Of a DNA stretch of 64,000 bases, positions 28,084 to 37,698 are shown piece by piece; the stretch's first letter is position 1, and each line of letters opens with the position of its first letter. The notes below the pieces were generated by a model. The model made no database searches. It was given only the letters and a program-made list of their open reading frames with translations, and was not told the DNA's origin. Both the position numbers and the translations under genes were made by a program. The stretch spans positions 62,001 to 126,000 of the forward strand of contig CAZGAQ010000007.1 of assembly GCA_964523405.1 (NCBI GenBank). Reading direction: 5' to 3'. The stretch is from CAZGAQ01 sp964523405. Lineage in GTDB: Bacteria > Planctomycetota > Phycisphaerae > UBA1845 > Fen-1342.

Positions 28084-29763
28084 ATGTTCGTCGCCAGAAC
28101 CGCTCGCTCGGCCCTGCTCTTCCTGCTCCTCGCGGCCTTGTGTCCGACCACTCGGGGCGTCTGCCTACTCACAGAGACGCAACGCCTGGTGCCTTTGCCC
28201 AACGCCCGGCAGTTCGGCGTCGAGTTGGACCTGAGCGGCGACACGCTCGTGGTGGGCGCGCAGGGCTACACCGCCCAGGGGGCGACGACCGGCGCCACCT
28301 TCGTCTTCGAGCTCGCTGGCTTGGATTGGATTCAGCGCCAAATGATCGTCTTGCCCGACGCTGCCGGCAATGACGGCGGCGGCGGCGTGTCCCTCGACGG
28401 TGACCGCCTGGTCATCAGCGCCCATCTATCCGATCTGGCCGCAACGAACGCGGGTGTCGTATACACGTACCATCGCACGCCCGACGGCTGGGTGCAGGAC
28501 GCCCGGCTGTTCGCGTCCGATCCGACGGCCGGGGCACTATTCGGCCACACGCACTGCTTGCGTGGAGATCTGCTCGTCGTGGGCGCGCCCCGCCAGAGCA
28601 GCCCCCTGTTCGAGGCCGGCGCCGCCTATGTCTACCGGCTTGGTCCGGCCGGCTGGCAATTCGAGGCCAAGCTCGTGCCGACCAACCCGGCGTCCGGAGA
28701 CATGTTCGGTCTCGGCGTCGGCCTCGACGGCAACCGCGTCGTGGTCGGCGCGTGGGAGGCACACCGCGGTGGCTGTGTGGATGCGGGCACGGTCTACGTA
28801 TTCCAGCGCGTGGGTGACACGTGGACCCAGGTCCAGGAATTGCTCACACCTCATCCGACCACGGGCGGTCATTTCGGTGTGCGTCTGGCGGCGAAGGACG
28901 GCCGGCTACTCGTGGGTGCGAGTGTCGAGGCCGTCGAAGGCCACGGCGTTCCGGGAGCCGCATACGTGTATGACTGGGACGGCAGCGTCTATACGCTCGG
29001 CGCGCGGTTGGTCGCCCCCGACGGTCTGTCAAACGACCTTTTCGGCAGCAGCGTGGCAATCGACGGCGACCTCGCGGTGGTCGGCGCCGAGCTCGACGAT
29101 AACGCTGCGAACGCATCGGGCAGCGCGTATGCGTTCCTCCGGCGGGCCGATGGCTGGCATCACGCGAGCACCCTGACTGCCGCCGACACCTCCGCACTGG
29201 CGATGTTTGGTGCCTGGGTCGCCACCGATCGGGGCCGGATCGTGGTCGGCGCCCCCTTTCACGAATCGAGTTCGGCGCCGACCGGCAAGGCCTATGTCTT
29301 CCACGGCGGCGCTGACTGCAACGGCAACGGCGTGCTCGACCTATGTGAGCTCACCTCCGGATTGGCCGCAGATTGTGACGGCGACGGACTGCTCGATGCG
29401 TGCGAGATTTCGAGCGCACACGGCGGATTCTGCGATCCCGCCGCCGGCATCCCCTGTGATACGGATTACAACGCCAACGGCATTCCGGACGACTGCGAGG
29501 CCACCTGTGGGGACTTCGACGGCGACAACAACGTCGACGTGCGCGACTTCTATCTTTTCTGGGATGCCTTCCGCAGCTGCGTCGGCGACCCACGCTTCTT
29601 GCCCGCCGCGGACGCAGACGGCGACGGGTGCATCACGCTGCTGGACTACGGGCGCTGGCTCGTATGCTACAAGATGGCGGCCGGCAAGGACTTCCGCCCC
29701 CCCAAGCCGGCCGGCGGGGCCGCCCCGTCAACAACGGTCGCGCCTACCAAACAGCCGCGCTGA
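28084..29763 (+). CDS. Secreted FG-GAP repeat protein with dockerin-like tail
   Basis: A 559-residue exported protein. The signal peptide ends near residue 26. Residues 35-415 are a beta-propeller of FG-GAP/integrin-alpha type, with repeated DGDRLVVGAP-like and GAAYVYR-like strands about every 50-60 residues. The tail from 420 carries Asp/Gly/Asn-rich calcium loops (DCNGNGVLDLCE, DCDGDGLLDACE, DYNANGIPDDCE, then a dockerin-type FDGDNNVDVRDFYLF pair). These are typical of planctomycete secreted proteins. The ATG at 28084 has GGAGGG upstream. It probably binds calcium and surface ligands. It has no catalytic motif. It is convergent with the pseudopilin-like gene. Confidence 0.82.
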   Translation: MFVARTARSALLFLLLAALCPTTRGVCLLTETQRLVPLPNARQFGVELDLSGDTLVVGAQGYTAQGATTGATFVFELAGLDWIQRQMIVLPDAAGNDGGGGVSLDGDRLVISAHLSDLAATNAGVVYTYHRTPDGWVQDARLFASDPTAGALFGHTHCLRGDLLVVGAPRQSSPLFEAGAAYVYRLGPAGWQFEAKLVPTNPASGDMFGLGVGLDGNRVVVGAWEAHRGGCVDAGTVYVFQRVGDTWTQVQELLTPHPTTGGHFGVRLAAKDGRLLVGASVEAVEGHGVPGAAYVYDWDGSVYTLGARLVAPDGLSNDLFGSSVAIDGDLAVVGAELDDNAANASGSAYAFLRRADGWHHASTLTAADTSALAMFGAWVATDRGRIVVGAPFHESSSAPTGKAYVFHGGADCNGNGVLDLCELTSGLAADCDGDGLLDACEISSAHGGFCDPAAGIPCDTDYNANGIPDDCEATCGDFDGDNNVDVRDFYLFWDAFRSCVGDPRFLPAADADGDGCITLLDYGRWLVCYKMAAGKDFRPPKPAGGAAPSTTVAPTKQPR

Positions 29764-29808
29764 AGGCGACCCTCGCCCCCTGCGCACTGCCGAGGCCGGG
29801 CGCGCTAA

Positions 29809-31968
29809 CTACTCCCGGAATTCGCGCGGCAGCTCCTGCTCCCGCTGCAACCGCCGGTACGTCTCGCGGATCGACTTGCGCATGGCCTCCGGCCGCTGCC
29901 ACTCGACGTGCCCGTCACAGAACAGCAGGTTCGTACCTTCCTGGCCCTCGAGGCGTTCGTAGGCCAGCACGTTGCGCGGGTCCGAGTTCTCCGACTGCCC
30001 GGTGATGTAGACGTACGAGGTCACGCCGGATGGCTGCCGGGGTGAGATCAGCTGTTTCTCCGTAATGCTCCCGTCTTCGATCAGCGCGGTAAGTGCAGGC
30101 GGGTACTTGTCGGCGTTGTCGTTCGCATAGATCTTGATCGCCTGTCCAATGCCGCGCAGGTTCGCGGCGCTGACCGCGCGCTTGCTGATCTCACGCGCCC
30201 GCGCGAGGGAAGGCAGCATGATGCTGGTCGTCAGCGCCGTACCGCCGACCACGACGGGCACGGCGGCCGCGTTGCCGATGGACTCCATGCGAATTCCGTC
30301 CCGCTCGCGACGCGTCACGCCGACCGAATTCGTAATACCGCGTGTCGCCTCGGCGACCGGCGGCATGCTCTGCAAGTCAATGTCCATTCTCAGTTGCGAG
30401 CACAACAGCGTCTGAACCGCGTTCGTCACGGGATACAGCAGCCGCGTGAAGTACACGTTGTCGCAGTAGGAGAACGCCTGCGCGGACTTCGGCAGCTGGA
30501 CCCGTGCGGCCCGCACATCCGCACGGTCCGGCAGAGTTTCCCCGCGTGTCTTGGGGTCCACTTCCGCGAGCGCCGCCGCCACCGTCTGCGGCCACAGTCC
30601 GCACACCCACCTCCCCCCCACATAACCCCACGCCGGCGAGACCGGGACCGGCAGATCGCCGACCTGCACGTAATGCACGACGTGGTCGCCGTGTTTGGCC
30701 TGCTTGATCCCAACCTGGGCCTTGCCGGCGGCGGCCGCTCCAGCCATCTGCACGAAGCGCCCCAGCATGCCCTGGAGGGCTTCGGAGTCCTTCACATCGG
30801 CAACCAGGACCGTACCCGTGGCCAGCAGGCCGCCGTGGCTCGGCGCGTCATACAGCGCCCACGTATCGCCGAAAACCGGCAGAAGCTGCTCAGTCAGGGA
30901 GAAGCCCGTAACCGTGCTGCCAGCCGCCATGCCACCTTGCAGGTTGGCGGCCGCCTCCGGATCAAGCTCATTCAGCACCCGGACCGTTTCATTGTAGAGT
31001 CCCTTGAGATCCAGCTTCGTCACGTAGGCCCAGTAGGCATCGTGCGGCAGGAGCTGCAGGTCCGCCTCCTGCAGCGGGGCCTGATCCCAGATCTTCAGCA
31101 GGCCCTTGAATTCGCCCTCCACATGCACAAAACCGCGCCAGTGCACTGCTGCCTCGGGCCCGTCGACGTGCACGTAGGCGGAGCGGATCGCGGTAATGCC
31201 CAGCTCGCGGAGCGCCGGCATCACGATCGGCGGCAGGCCGCCCTCCCGGCGCTCCGCGAGCGCCTGCACCCACTCGAGCACGCGCGGCGGGGCGACGTAC
31301 GCGCAGGCCAAGGGCGGCGCGGTCTCCACCCCCAGGGTCTGGCGCTGCAGCACGAACTCGGCCGCGCTGGTCAACCCCGGCGCCTGGCCCGCGAGGCACG
31401 CGAGGACCCGCTCCGCGGATGATGTGCCCAACGCAAGGATGAACACGTCGCGCTTCGCGCCCCACAGCAGCTCCGGGCCTTCACCCAGCCGCACCGCCTG
31501 GAAGGGTGTGCCCGCCACCTCCCGCGCCGTGACGGCGGCCCGAGCGTCCGTCGCGAGCTGCTGCACCAGGTCCGCCAGGACCACCGCCTCCCCAGGCGCC
31601 ATGTCGCAGACCGCCGCCGCGCCGAATTGCGGCGGGCCGTCGGGCGGCAGCTTCACGTCGAAGAGCCCGATCCCCACGTTGGCCACCGTGAGGCGGTCCA
31701 CCAGGTCGGGCAGGTGCTGCAGCGCGGCGGGCAGCTCCCGCTGCCCCCCACCGGCCTGCCGTTGGGCGGCCTCCAGGGCGACGTGCAAACGCGCCCCGAT
31801 GGCAAGTGGCGCGCACGGATCCGCGGGCGCCCTCCACCCCACGTAGACCCCCGTCTCCGCCGGCAGGTACTGCGCCACATCCGTCGGCGCGCCCGCCAGA
31901 ACCGTCGCCACCAGCAGCCCCACTAGCCCCACACCCAGCAGCCCACGCCGCAGCTCTGCCGTGCGCAT
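29809..31968 (-). CDS. Membrane protein with C-terminal pseudopilin-like domain
   Basis: A 719-residue protein of unknown function. A signal or anchor helix is at about 9-28. Residues 30-560 resemble planctomycete DUF3352-like proteins (opening PAETGVYVGW). Near 570-590 there is an internal hydrophobic segment followed by SLARAREISKRAVSAANLRG, then IKIYANDNADKYPP. This is the pattern of planctomycete type II secretion pseudopilins (DUF1559/G-like), with the closing motif FCDGHVEW. In ordinary pseudopilins this part is at the N-terminus after a short leader; here it is internal. The ATG at 31968 has AAGGAGA upstream. It is convergent with the FG-GAP gene, and the prolyl oligopeptidase gene ends 212 bases upstream. 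No pilus genes are near. Confidence 0.68.
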   Translation of the reverse strand: MRTAELRRGLLGVGLVGLLVATVLAGAPTDVAQYLPAETGVYVGWRAPADPCAPLAIGARLHVALEAAQRQAGGGQRELPAALQHLPDLVDRLTVANVGIGLFDVKLPPDGPPQFGAAAVCDMAPGEAVVLADLVQQLATDARAAVTAREVAGTPFQAVRLGEGPELLWGAKRDVFILALGTSSAERVLACLAGQAPGLTSAAEFVLQRQTLGVETAPPLACAYVAPPRVLEWVQALAERREGGLPPIVMPALRELGITAIRSAYVHVDGPEAAVHWRGFVHVEGEFKGLLKIWDQAPLQEADLQLLPHDAYWAYVTKLDLKGLYNETVRVLNELDPEAAANLQGGMAAGSTVTGFSLTEQLLPVFGDTWALYDAPSHGGLLATGTVLVADVKDSEALQGMLGRFVQMAGAAAAGKAQVGIKQAKHGDHVVHYVQVGDLPVPVSPAWGYVGGRWVCGLWPQTVAAALAEVDPKTRGETLPDRADVRAARVQLPKSAQAFSYCDNVYFTRLLYPVTNAVQTLLCSQLRMDIDLQSMPPVAEATRGITNSVGVTRRERDGIRMESIGNAAAVPVVVGGTALTTSIMLPSLARAREISKRAVSAANLRGIGQAIKIYANDNADKYPPALTALIEDGSITEKQLISPRQPSGVTSYVYITGQSENSDPRNVLAYERLEGQEGTNLLFCDGHVEWQRPEAMRKSIRETYRRLQREQELPREFRE

Positions 31969-32180
31969 CCGCGTCTCCTTCGCCATGCTGCCTGCACCCC
32001 TGGGCCCGCGCGGCATCGTCCAGCGTGGCGGCTTGGCCGGTTGCGGCCGGCCGAAAGTCCCCGCCGCGCGCCCGAGACGGCCGAGATTATACCGCCGGGC
32101 CGGCCCATCACCACCACCGGCGCGCCGCTCGGTCCAAGGGCCGGACGGCGCGCCGGGGGGTGTGCCCGCTGGCGCAGCGG

Positions 32181-34358
32181 CTACCGGGCGCCCGGCTTGC
32201 CCGCCGCCTCCAAGGTCTGCGTGTTCATCTTCAGCACGCGGACCAGGAACGCGTACTCGTCGGTGAGCTCCTCGATGATCTTCTGCGTCGGCTTACCGCC
32301 ACCGTGGCCCGCCCGCGTCTCAATGCGGATCAGGACCGGGTTGGCGCAGCCCTGCGCCGCCTGCAGCGCGGAGATGTACTTGAAGCTGTGACTCGGCACC
32401 ACGCGGTCGTCGTGGTCGGCCGTCGTTACCAGCGTGGCCGGGTAGCAGGTGCCGGGCTTGAGGTTGTGCAGCGGGCTGTACGGGAAGATCGTCTTGAACA
32501 ACTCCGGATCGTCCGGCGAGCCGTAGTCCGCGGTCCACGCATGCCCGATCGTGAACTTGTGGAAGCGCAGCATGTCCATCACGCCGACCGCCGGTAGACA
32601 GGCCCCGAACAGCTCCGGGCGCTGGTTCATGCAGGCCCCGACGAGGGTGCCGCCATTGCTGCCGCCGGAAATCGCCAGTTTCGGCGTCGACGTGTACTTG
32701 TTCGCAATCAGCCACTCTGCGGCCGCGATGAAATCGTCGAAGCAGTTCTGCTTGTTCTTCAGCCGCCCGCCCTCATGCCAGTCCTTGCCATACTCCCCGC
32801 CGCCGCGGATGTTCGCGAGGGCGAACACGCCGCCCAGCTCCATCCACACCAGGCGCGCCGGCGAGAACCCTGGCGTCAGCGGGACATTGAAGCCACCGTA
32901 GCCGTAGAGCAAGGTCGGGTTGTTGCCATCGAGCGCCAGTCCCTTCTTGTGCGTGATGAACATCGGCACGCGCGTGCCGTCCTTGCTGTTGTAGAACACC
33001 TGCTTCGTCTCGTACTGCGCGGGGTCAAAGTCCACCTTCGGCTGGCGATACACGGTGCTCGTGCCCGTCACCATGTCATAGCGGAACACGGTGGCCGGGT
33101 AGCTGAAGCTCGCATAGCTGTAGAACGTCTCCCGGTCCGTCCGTTTGCCGCCGAAGCCGCCGGCCGAGCCGATGCCGGGCAGCGCGACCTCGCGCAGCGG
33201 CTTACCGGTGAGATCGAACAGGCGGATCTCGGTGTGAACGTCCTTGAGGTATGACGCGATGAAGGTATCGTGCACGAGGCCCACGCCCTGCAGGGCATCC
33301 GCGGTCTGGGGGATCAGCTCCTTCCAGTTCGCCCGCTGGGGCTGGCGGGTGTCGATGGCGATGAGCCGGCCGCGCGGCGCATTCTGGTCCGTGTAGAGGT
33401 AGAACACAGGCCCGTCGTTGCCGACGAACCCGTACTGCGCGTCGAAGTCATCGAGCAGCTTCACGACCGGGGCATCGGTCGCCTTCAGGTCCTGGAAGTA
33501 CAGGCGGTTCTTCCGCTCGCTGCCCTGGGAGACGGAGATGATCAGGTACTGCCCGTCTTCGCTGACCTCGCCCGCGAAGCCCCAGTCCTTCTGGTCCGGA
33601 CGTTCGTAGATCAGCTTGTCCTCCGCCTGCGGCGTGCCAAGCCGGTGGTAGAACAGCTTCTGAAAGTAGTTCTCGGCCGCCAGCGCGGCGCCCTTCGGTT
33701 CGTCAAAGCGGCTATAGAAGAAGCCCTGGCCGTCCTTGGTCCACGACGCGCCGGAGAACTTGACCCACTTGATCACGTCGGGCTGGTCCTCCCCGGTGTC
33801 AATGTTGCGGACTTTGAGCTCGACCCAATCGGAGCCCGCGGCCGAGGTGCCGTAGACCAGCAGCTTGCCGGCCTCGTGAACGTAGATGCCCGCGAGCGCG
33901 ACCGTGCCATCGGCCGAGAACTTGTTGGGGTCGATCAGCACGCGCGGCGTGGCGTCGAGCGACTCGGTCACGTAGACCACCGCCTGCGGTTGCAGCCCGT
34001 CATTCTTGCTGTAGAAATACCGGCCGCCCTCGCGGAACGGCGCGCTGTAGCGCTCGTAGTTCCACAGGTGCGTCAAGCGCTGCTTGATCGGCTCGCGGGC
34101 GGGGATCTCCTCCAGGAACTTGAACGTGACCTCGTTCTGCGCCTGCACCCATGCGGCCGTCTGGGGTGAATCGAGGTCTTCCAGCCAGCGATACGGATCG
34201 GCCACCTTGACGCCGTGCAGGTCATCGACCTGGTCGACGGTCTTCGTCTTGGGGTAGGTAAGCCGCGCCGGGTCCCCGGTTTGCGCCAGGGCGAGCGCCC
34301 CGGAAGCGGTCAATCCGAGCACCAGCAGGGTACGCGCGAGCCGACAGGGTGCGAGCAT
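32181..34358 (-). CDS. Prolyl oligopeptidase (S9A), exported
   Basis: Serine peptidase that cuts short peptides after proline, 725 residues. A signal peptide covers about residues 1-26, so the enzyme is predicted periplasmic. The N-terminal domain starts with YPKTKTVDQVDDLHGVKVADPYRWLED, the S9A opening. A seven-bladed propeller is expected through about residue 430. The catalytic triad is Ser567 in GGSNGG, Asp651 in ADHDDRVVP and His685 in AGHGGGKP; all three motifs are intact. The ATG at 34358 has GGGAGA upstream. The length fits the family (about 700). It is a monocistronic gene as far as I can see, divergent from the DUF3553 gene. It probably serves peptide scavenging. Confidence 0.95.
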   Translation of the reverse strand: MLAPCRLARTLLVLGLTASGALALAQTGDPARLTYPKTKTVDQVDDLHGVKVADPYRWLEDLDSPQTAAWVQAQNEVTFKFLEEIPAREPIKQRLTHLWNYERYSAPFREGGRYFYSKNDGLQPQAVVYVTESLDATPRVLIDPNKFSADGTVALAGIYVHEAGKLLVYGTSAAGSDWVELKVRNIDTGEDQPDVIKWVKFSGASWTKDGQGFFYSRFDEPKGAALAAENYFQKLFYHRLGTPQAEDKLIYERPDQKDWGFAGEVSEDGQYLIISVSQGSERKNRLYFQDLKATDAPVVKLLDDFDAQYGFVGNDGPVFYLYTDQNAPRGRLIAIDTRQPQRANWKELIPQTADALQGVGLVHDTFIASYLKDVHTEIRLFDLTGKPLREVALPGIGSAGGFGGKRTDRETFYSYASFSYPATVFRYDMVTGTSTVYRQPKVDFDPAQYETKQVFYNSKDGTRVPMFITHKKGLALDGNNPTLLYGYGGFNVPLTPGFSPARLVWMELGGVFALANIRGGGEYGKDWHEGGRLKNKQNCFDDFIAAAEWLIANKYTSTPKLAISGGSNGGTLVGACMNQRPELFGACLPAVGVMDMLRFHKFTIGHAWTADYGSPDDPELFKTIFPYSPLHNLKPGTCYPATLVTTADHDDRVVPSHSFKYISALQAAQGCANPVLIRIETRAGHGGGKPTQKIIEELTDEYAFLVRVLKMNTQTLEAAGKPGAR

Positions 34359-34584
34359 GGTGGTCTCCCATTGCGCCTGGTCGCGGCGGGTACACGCCAC
34401 CTTCGGCCCACCCACCGCCGACCGGAAACGGACACTCTTGATCACAGCATCATAGCTTCCATGCGACGCCCGGCCAGCCGGGACCTCATCGTGACCGTGA
34501 TTTGGCAGGCCCCAGCGCCGCCTGCCCGCACGCCGCCCGAAGCACCCCGTGGACTTTCCGCGCCTCCCCCGCTACAAGCCGGGC

Positions 34585-35181
34585 ATGAGCGATCTGGAGA
34601 TCAGTGCCGCACTCGTCGGACGGATGGTCGTCAACCCGGGGCGCCCCGAATGGGGCAGCGGCACCGTGCTGCGCGTGCAGACCACGACCGTCGGCGGAAA
34701 GGTGCAACACCGCGTGTCCGTGCAGTTCGTCACGGGCCACCGCACGCTGATCGTCCCCCCCGCGCGCCTGGTCGAACCGCAGACCGAGCCAGAGCGGCAG
34801 GCCGGCTGGCTGGACCAGATCGCCGGGCGGACGCTGGACGACCAGCTCGCCAAGCTGCCGGAGCACATTGAGCACTTCCTGGGCACGCCTGCGCAGCGGA
34901 TCGCTGCCCTGGCCCCCCTTTACGCGTTCGACGAGGAGCCGGCGGCGCTGATCCGGTGGGCCCGCCGCCACGCGAACGTCGCCGATCCCTTGAGCCTCTG
35001 GTCGCGGGACGAGCTCCTCGTCTCCTTTCGGCGCTTCTGCCTGGAACGCGACTCCACGTTGCGAATTGCAGCTGCCCAGGTGAAGGCGCAGGAAGGCTTC
35101 GCAGCCGTCGAGGCCATCCTGGCCGCGCAAGCGCCGCGCGTGGCCGAGGGGATGTGGGCGGCGCTGCGCCGCCCAATCTGA
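34585..35181 (+). CDS. DUF3553 domain protein
   Basis: A 198-residue soluble protein with an N-terminal DUF3553 domain. The signature VVNPGRPEWGSGTVLRV near 16-32 matches this SH3-like module, which is also seen at the end of UvrD/Rep-type helicases. The rest (residues 60-198) is helical and of unknown function. I prefer the ATG at 34585, because it puts the domain close to the start; a GTG at 34549 would add 12 residues. It is divergent from the prolyl oligopeptidase gene and followed 106 bases later by the YfhO-like gene. A role with nucleic acids is only a guess from the domain's other settings. Confidence 0.7.
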   Translation: MSDLEISAALVGRMVVNPGRPEWGSGTVLRVQTTTVGGKVQHRVSVQFVTGHRTLIVPPARLVEPQTEPERQAGWLDQIAGRTLDDQLAKLPEHIEHFLGTPAQRIAALAPLYAFDEEPAALIRWARRHANVADPLSLWSRDELLVSFRRFCLERDSTLRIAAAQVKAQEGFAAVEAILAAQAPRVAEGMWAALRRPI

Positions 35182-35287
35182 TTCACGCCGCCGCGACGCG
35201 TGCCGTGCCCCGGGCACCCGAGCCGGTCGAGTGCCGCGCCGCGCGAACCATCGTCGCGCAGCGGCCGAGCGGGTACACTCCCCACCG

Positions 35288-37666
35288 ATGCTCCGGACGC
35301 GACTGCTCGTAGCGCTGTGCGTGCTCGCCCTCCCGGGCCTCCTGCTGGCGCCGGTGTGGACGCTGGCCGGCCTGGGCGCCGGCGAGGACGACGTGCTCTA
35401 CTACCTCCCGATGCGCGCGTACTTCGCGCAGCTCGTGGAGGCCGGACACTGGCCCTGGCTCAACCCCTGGACCGGGCTGGGCCGACCCTATGCCGCCGAC
35501 CCGCAAACGGCCCTCGCGTACCCGTTCACCTGGCTGTTCGCCACCCTGCCCCCCCTGCAGGCGTACCCGCTGGTGCTCTGGGCGCATTACAGCCTCGCGC
35601 TCTGGGGCATGTATCGCCTCCTGCGCCTCCAGGCCCTGGAGCCGCGGGCCGCGCTCTTCGGCGGCATCGCCTTCGCCTTCTCGGGCTTCATGCTGGCCCA
35701 CCGTGCCCATTTCACCATGCAGCAGGCGGCGGCCTGGACGCCCTGGGTCTTCTGGGCCCTGCTGCGCTACGCCGGGCCCGGCAACCCGGCCCTCGCCGCG
35801 CACCGCAGCCGGCGCTCGGCCGCCGCAGAGCTGGTCTTTGCCCCCGGGGCACGCGATCCGCGCGACGTACGCCGCCTCGCCATCGCCGGTCTGCTCACGG
35901 CGATGCCCTGCCTGGCCGGCCACGTGCAAGTCGCCGCGTTGCTGGCCCTGGGCTCCCTCGTCTTCCTGCTCGTGCAGCCCGCCCCGTCGCTCAACACGGC
36001 CTGGCGCTTTCGCCTGCGCGTCGTGTTGCGCTGGTTTGTGACCTGGGTCTGCGCGGCGGGCGTCTTCGCGGTGCAGTGGCTGCCGACGGTTGAGTACCTC
36101 CGCCAGTGCACACGCACCGGACGCGCCTGGCACGATTTTGTCGAGAACAGCTGGCATCCGCTGGCGCTCGTCAGTTGGCTCATGCCCATGCTGCTCGGGC
36201 AGCGCACGCCGAACTTCTTCGGGACGGCGTGGTGGGGCCCGCGGTACTCACACCAGGTGGAGCTGTTTGCTTACGCCGGCGTGGTGCCACTTCTCCTGGC
36301 TGCCCTGTCGGTGCGGGTGGCGTGGCGGGAAGACCCGCGCCGCCGCGCGTGGCTGCTGCTCGGCCTGTTCGCGCTGCTGGTGGCCCTGGGTGAATACGGT
36401 CCCCTGTGTCCGATCCTGTATTTCGTGCCCGGCAGCAGCCTCTTCCGCTGCCCGGCCCGGGCGCTGCTGTTGGTGAATCTCGCTCTGGCCGCCCTCGCAG
36501 CCAGCGCGCTGCACGACCTGGGTGCCGCCACGTCCCCCAAGCGCGATCGCTTGCGCGCCCTCGCCCTGGACTGGACCGCACGCCCCATCTGGCTGGCGGC
36601 AGGTCTGCTCGCCGCTCCACTCGTCTATCTGCTCGTCTGCCTGCCCTTCGTCGACGCGGCCGTCCGCACCGCCGCCGGCAGCGTCCTACGCCCCTGGAAC
36701 CCCGCCATCTGGGTGCCGGCCGCCCTGATCCTGAGTGCCATCCTGCTCCTGTCGGTGGTGGCGCGGCAGTGGCGTCGCCCAGGGCTGCTCTGGCTGCTCA
36801 GCGGGCTGACCGCGCTCGACCTTGGGGTGATCGGCTGGACAATCGACGTCCCCGCACAGCACGCCGCGCCGGAGACGCTGGTCGCTCCGGCAGACGGGGC
36901 CGACTGGCTGGACCGCGTCCGCGCCTCCGGCAGCCGTCTGTGGGTTGTGAATGCGCGGGTGCAGGAGACCCCCGGGGAGTATGTGCAGCCCCTGGACAAG
37001 GCCGTCGCCAACACGAACGTGCTGCGCGGCATTCCCAGTCTGACCGACTACGGGCCCTTCCAGCCGAAGTCCATCGTGCAGCGCTTCGGCTTCAAACCCT
37101 GGGGCGAGACCGACGAGGCCGCACGCCTGCTGGAGAGCACACGCTGGATGCGCTGGTATAACGTCGGCTGGGTCCTCGTCTGCGGCGAGCTCCCCGCCCC
37201 GGCGGATTGCGAACTCGTGACCACCACGCCCCAGGGCTGGCGCCTTTACGAATGCCCCAGTGCCGGCGCGGCGGCCATGTTCGAGTCCCCGTCGCAACCC
37301 GGTGTCGTCCGGTGCGTACCCCGCAGTCCGTACGAGATTGTGACGCCGTTCGACTCCTGGCCGATGCCGGTCTCCAACGTCAAGCCGCGCGAGGCGGCCA
37401 CCCGCCGCGGCACTTGGCCGCTGCTCGTACTATCGCAGGTCGCCCTGCCCGGCTGGACGGCGCGGCTCAAGAAAGAGGAGTTGACGATCGAGCCCGTGGA
37501 CGGCGTATTGCTCGGCGTGCGGGTACCGCCTGGCGAGGCCGGCGAGGTCGTATGGACCTATGCCCCTCCGGGTCTGCAGGCCGGCGCGCTGATCTCCGTA
37601 CTCACCGTGGGGGTTCTGATAGCAGCACTCCTGTGGAGTCTGGCGCCGCGCGCGGGACGCGGTTAG
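35288..37666 (+). CDS. YfhO-like polytopic membrane protein
   Basis: A 792-residue membrane protein of the YfhO type (GT-C-like superfamily), thought to act in glycosylation of envelope polymers. The first loop GEDDVLYYLPMRAYF near 32-46, with its acidic pair, and the following PWLNPWTGLGRP and PFTWLFATLPP segments are the usual signature. About thirteen helices run to residue 520, followed by a soluble domain of 200 residues and a final helix near 765-785. The ATG at 35288 is 15 bases after a weak GC-rich site. It ends 32 bases from the convergent histidine kinase gene. The donor and acceptor are unknown. Confidence 0.75.
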   Translation: MLRTRLLVALCVLALPGLLLAPVWTLAGLGAGEDDVLYYLPMRAYFAQLVEAGHWPWLNPWTGLGRPYAADPQTALAYPFTWLFATLPPLQAYPLVLWAHYSLALWGMYRLLRLQALEPRAALFGGIAFAFSGFMLAHRAHFTMQQAAAWTPWVFWALLRYAGPGNPALAAHRSRRSAAAELVFAPGARDPRDVRRLAIAGLLTAMPCLAGHVQVAALLALGSLVFLLVQPAPSLNTAWRFRLRVVLRWFVTWVCAAGVFAVQWLPTVEYLRQCTRTGRAWHDFVENSWHPLALVSWLMPMLLGQRTPNFFGTAWWGPRYSHQVELFAYAGVVPLLLAALSVRVAWREDPRRRAWLLLGLFALLVALGEYGPLCPILYFVPGSSLFRCPARALLLVNLALAALAASALHDLGAATSPKRDRLRALALDWTARPIWLAAGLLAAPLVYLLVCLPFVDAAVRTAAGSVLRPWNPAIWVPAALILSAILLLSVVARQWRRPGLLWLLSGLTALDLGVIGWTIDVPAQHAAPETLVAPADGADWLDRVRASGSRLWVVNARVQETPGEYVQPLDKAVANTNVLRGIPSLTDYGPFQPKSIVQRFGFKPWGETDEAARLLESTRWMRWYNVGWVLVCGELPAPADCELVTTTPQGWRLYECPSAGAAAMFESPSQPGVVRCVPRSPYEIVTPFDSWPMPVSNVKPREAATRRGTWPLLVLSQVALPGWTARLKKEELTIEPVDGVLLGVRVPPGEAGEVVWTYAPPGLQAGALISVLTVGVLIAALLWSLAPRAGRG

Positions 37667-37698
37667 GGGTGCAGCCGGTCCGCAGCGCTGCTCGGGGT

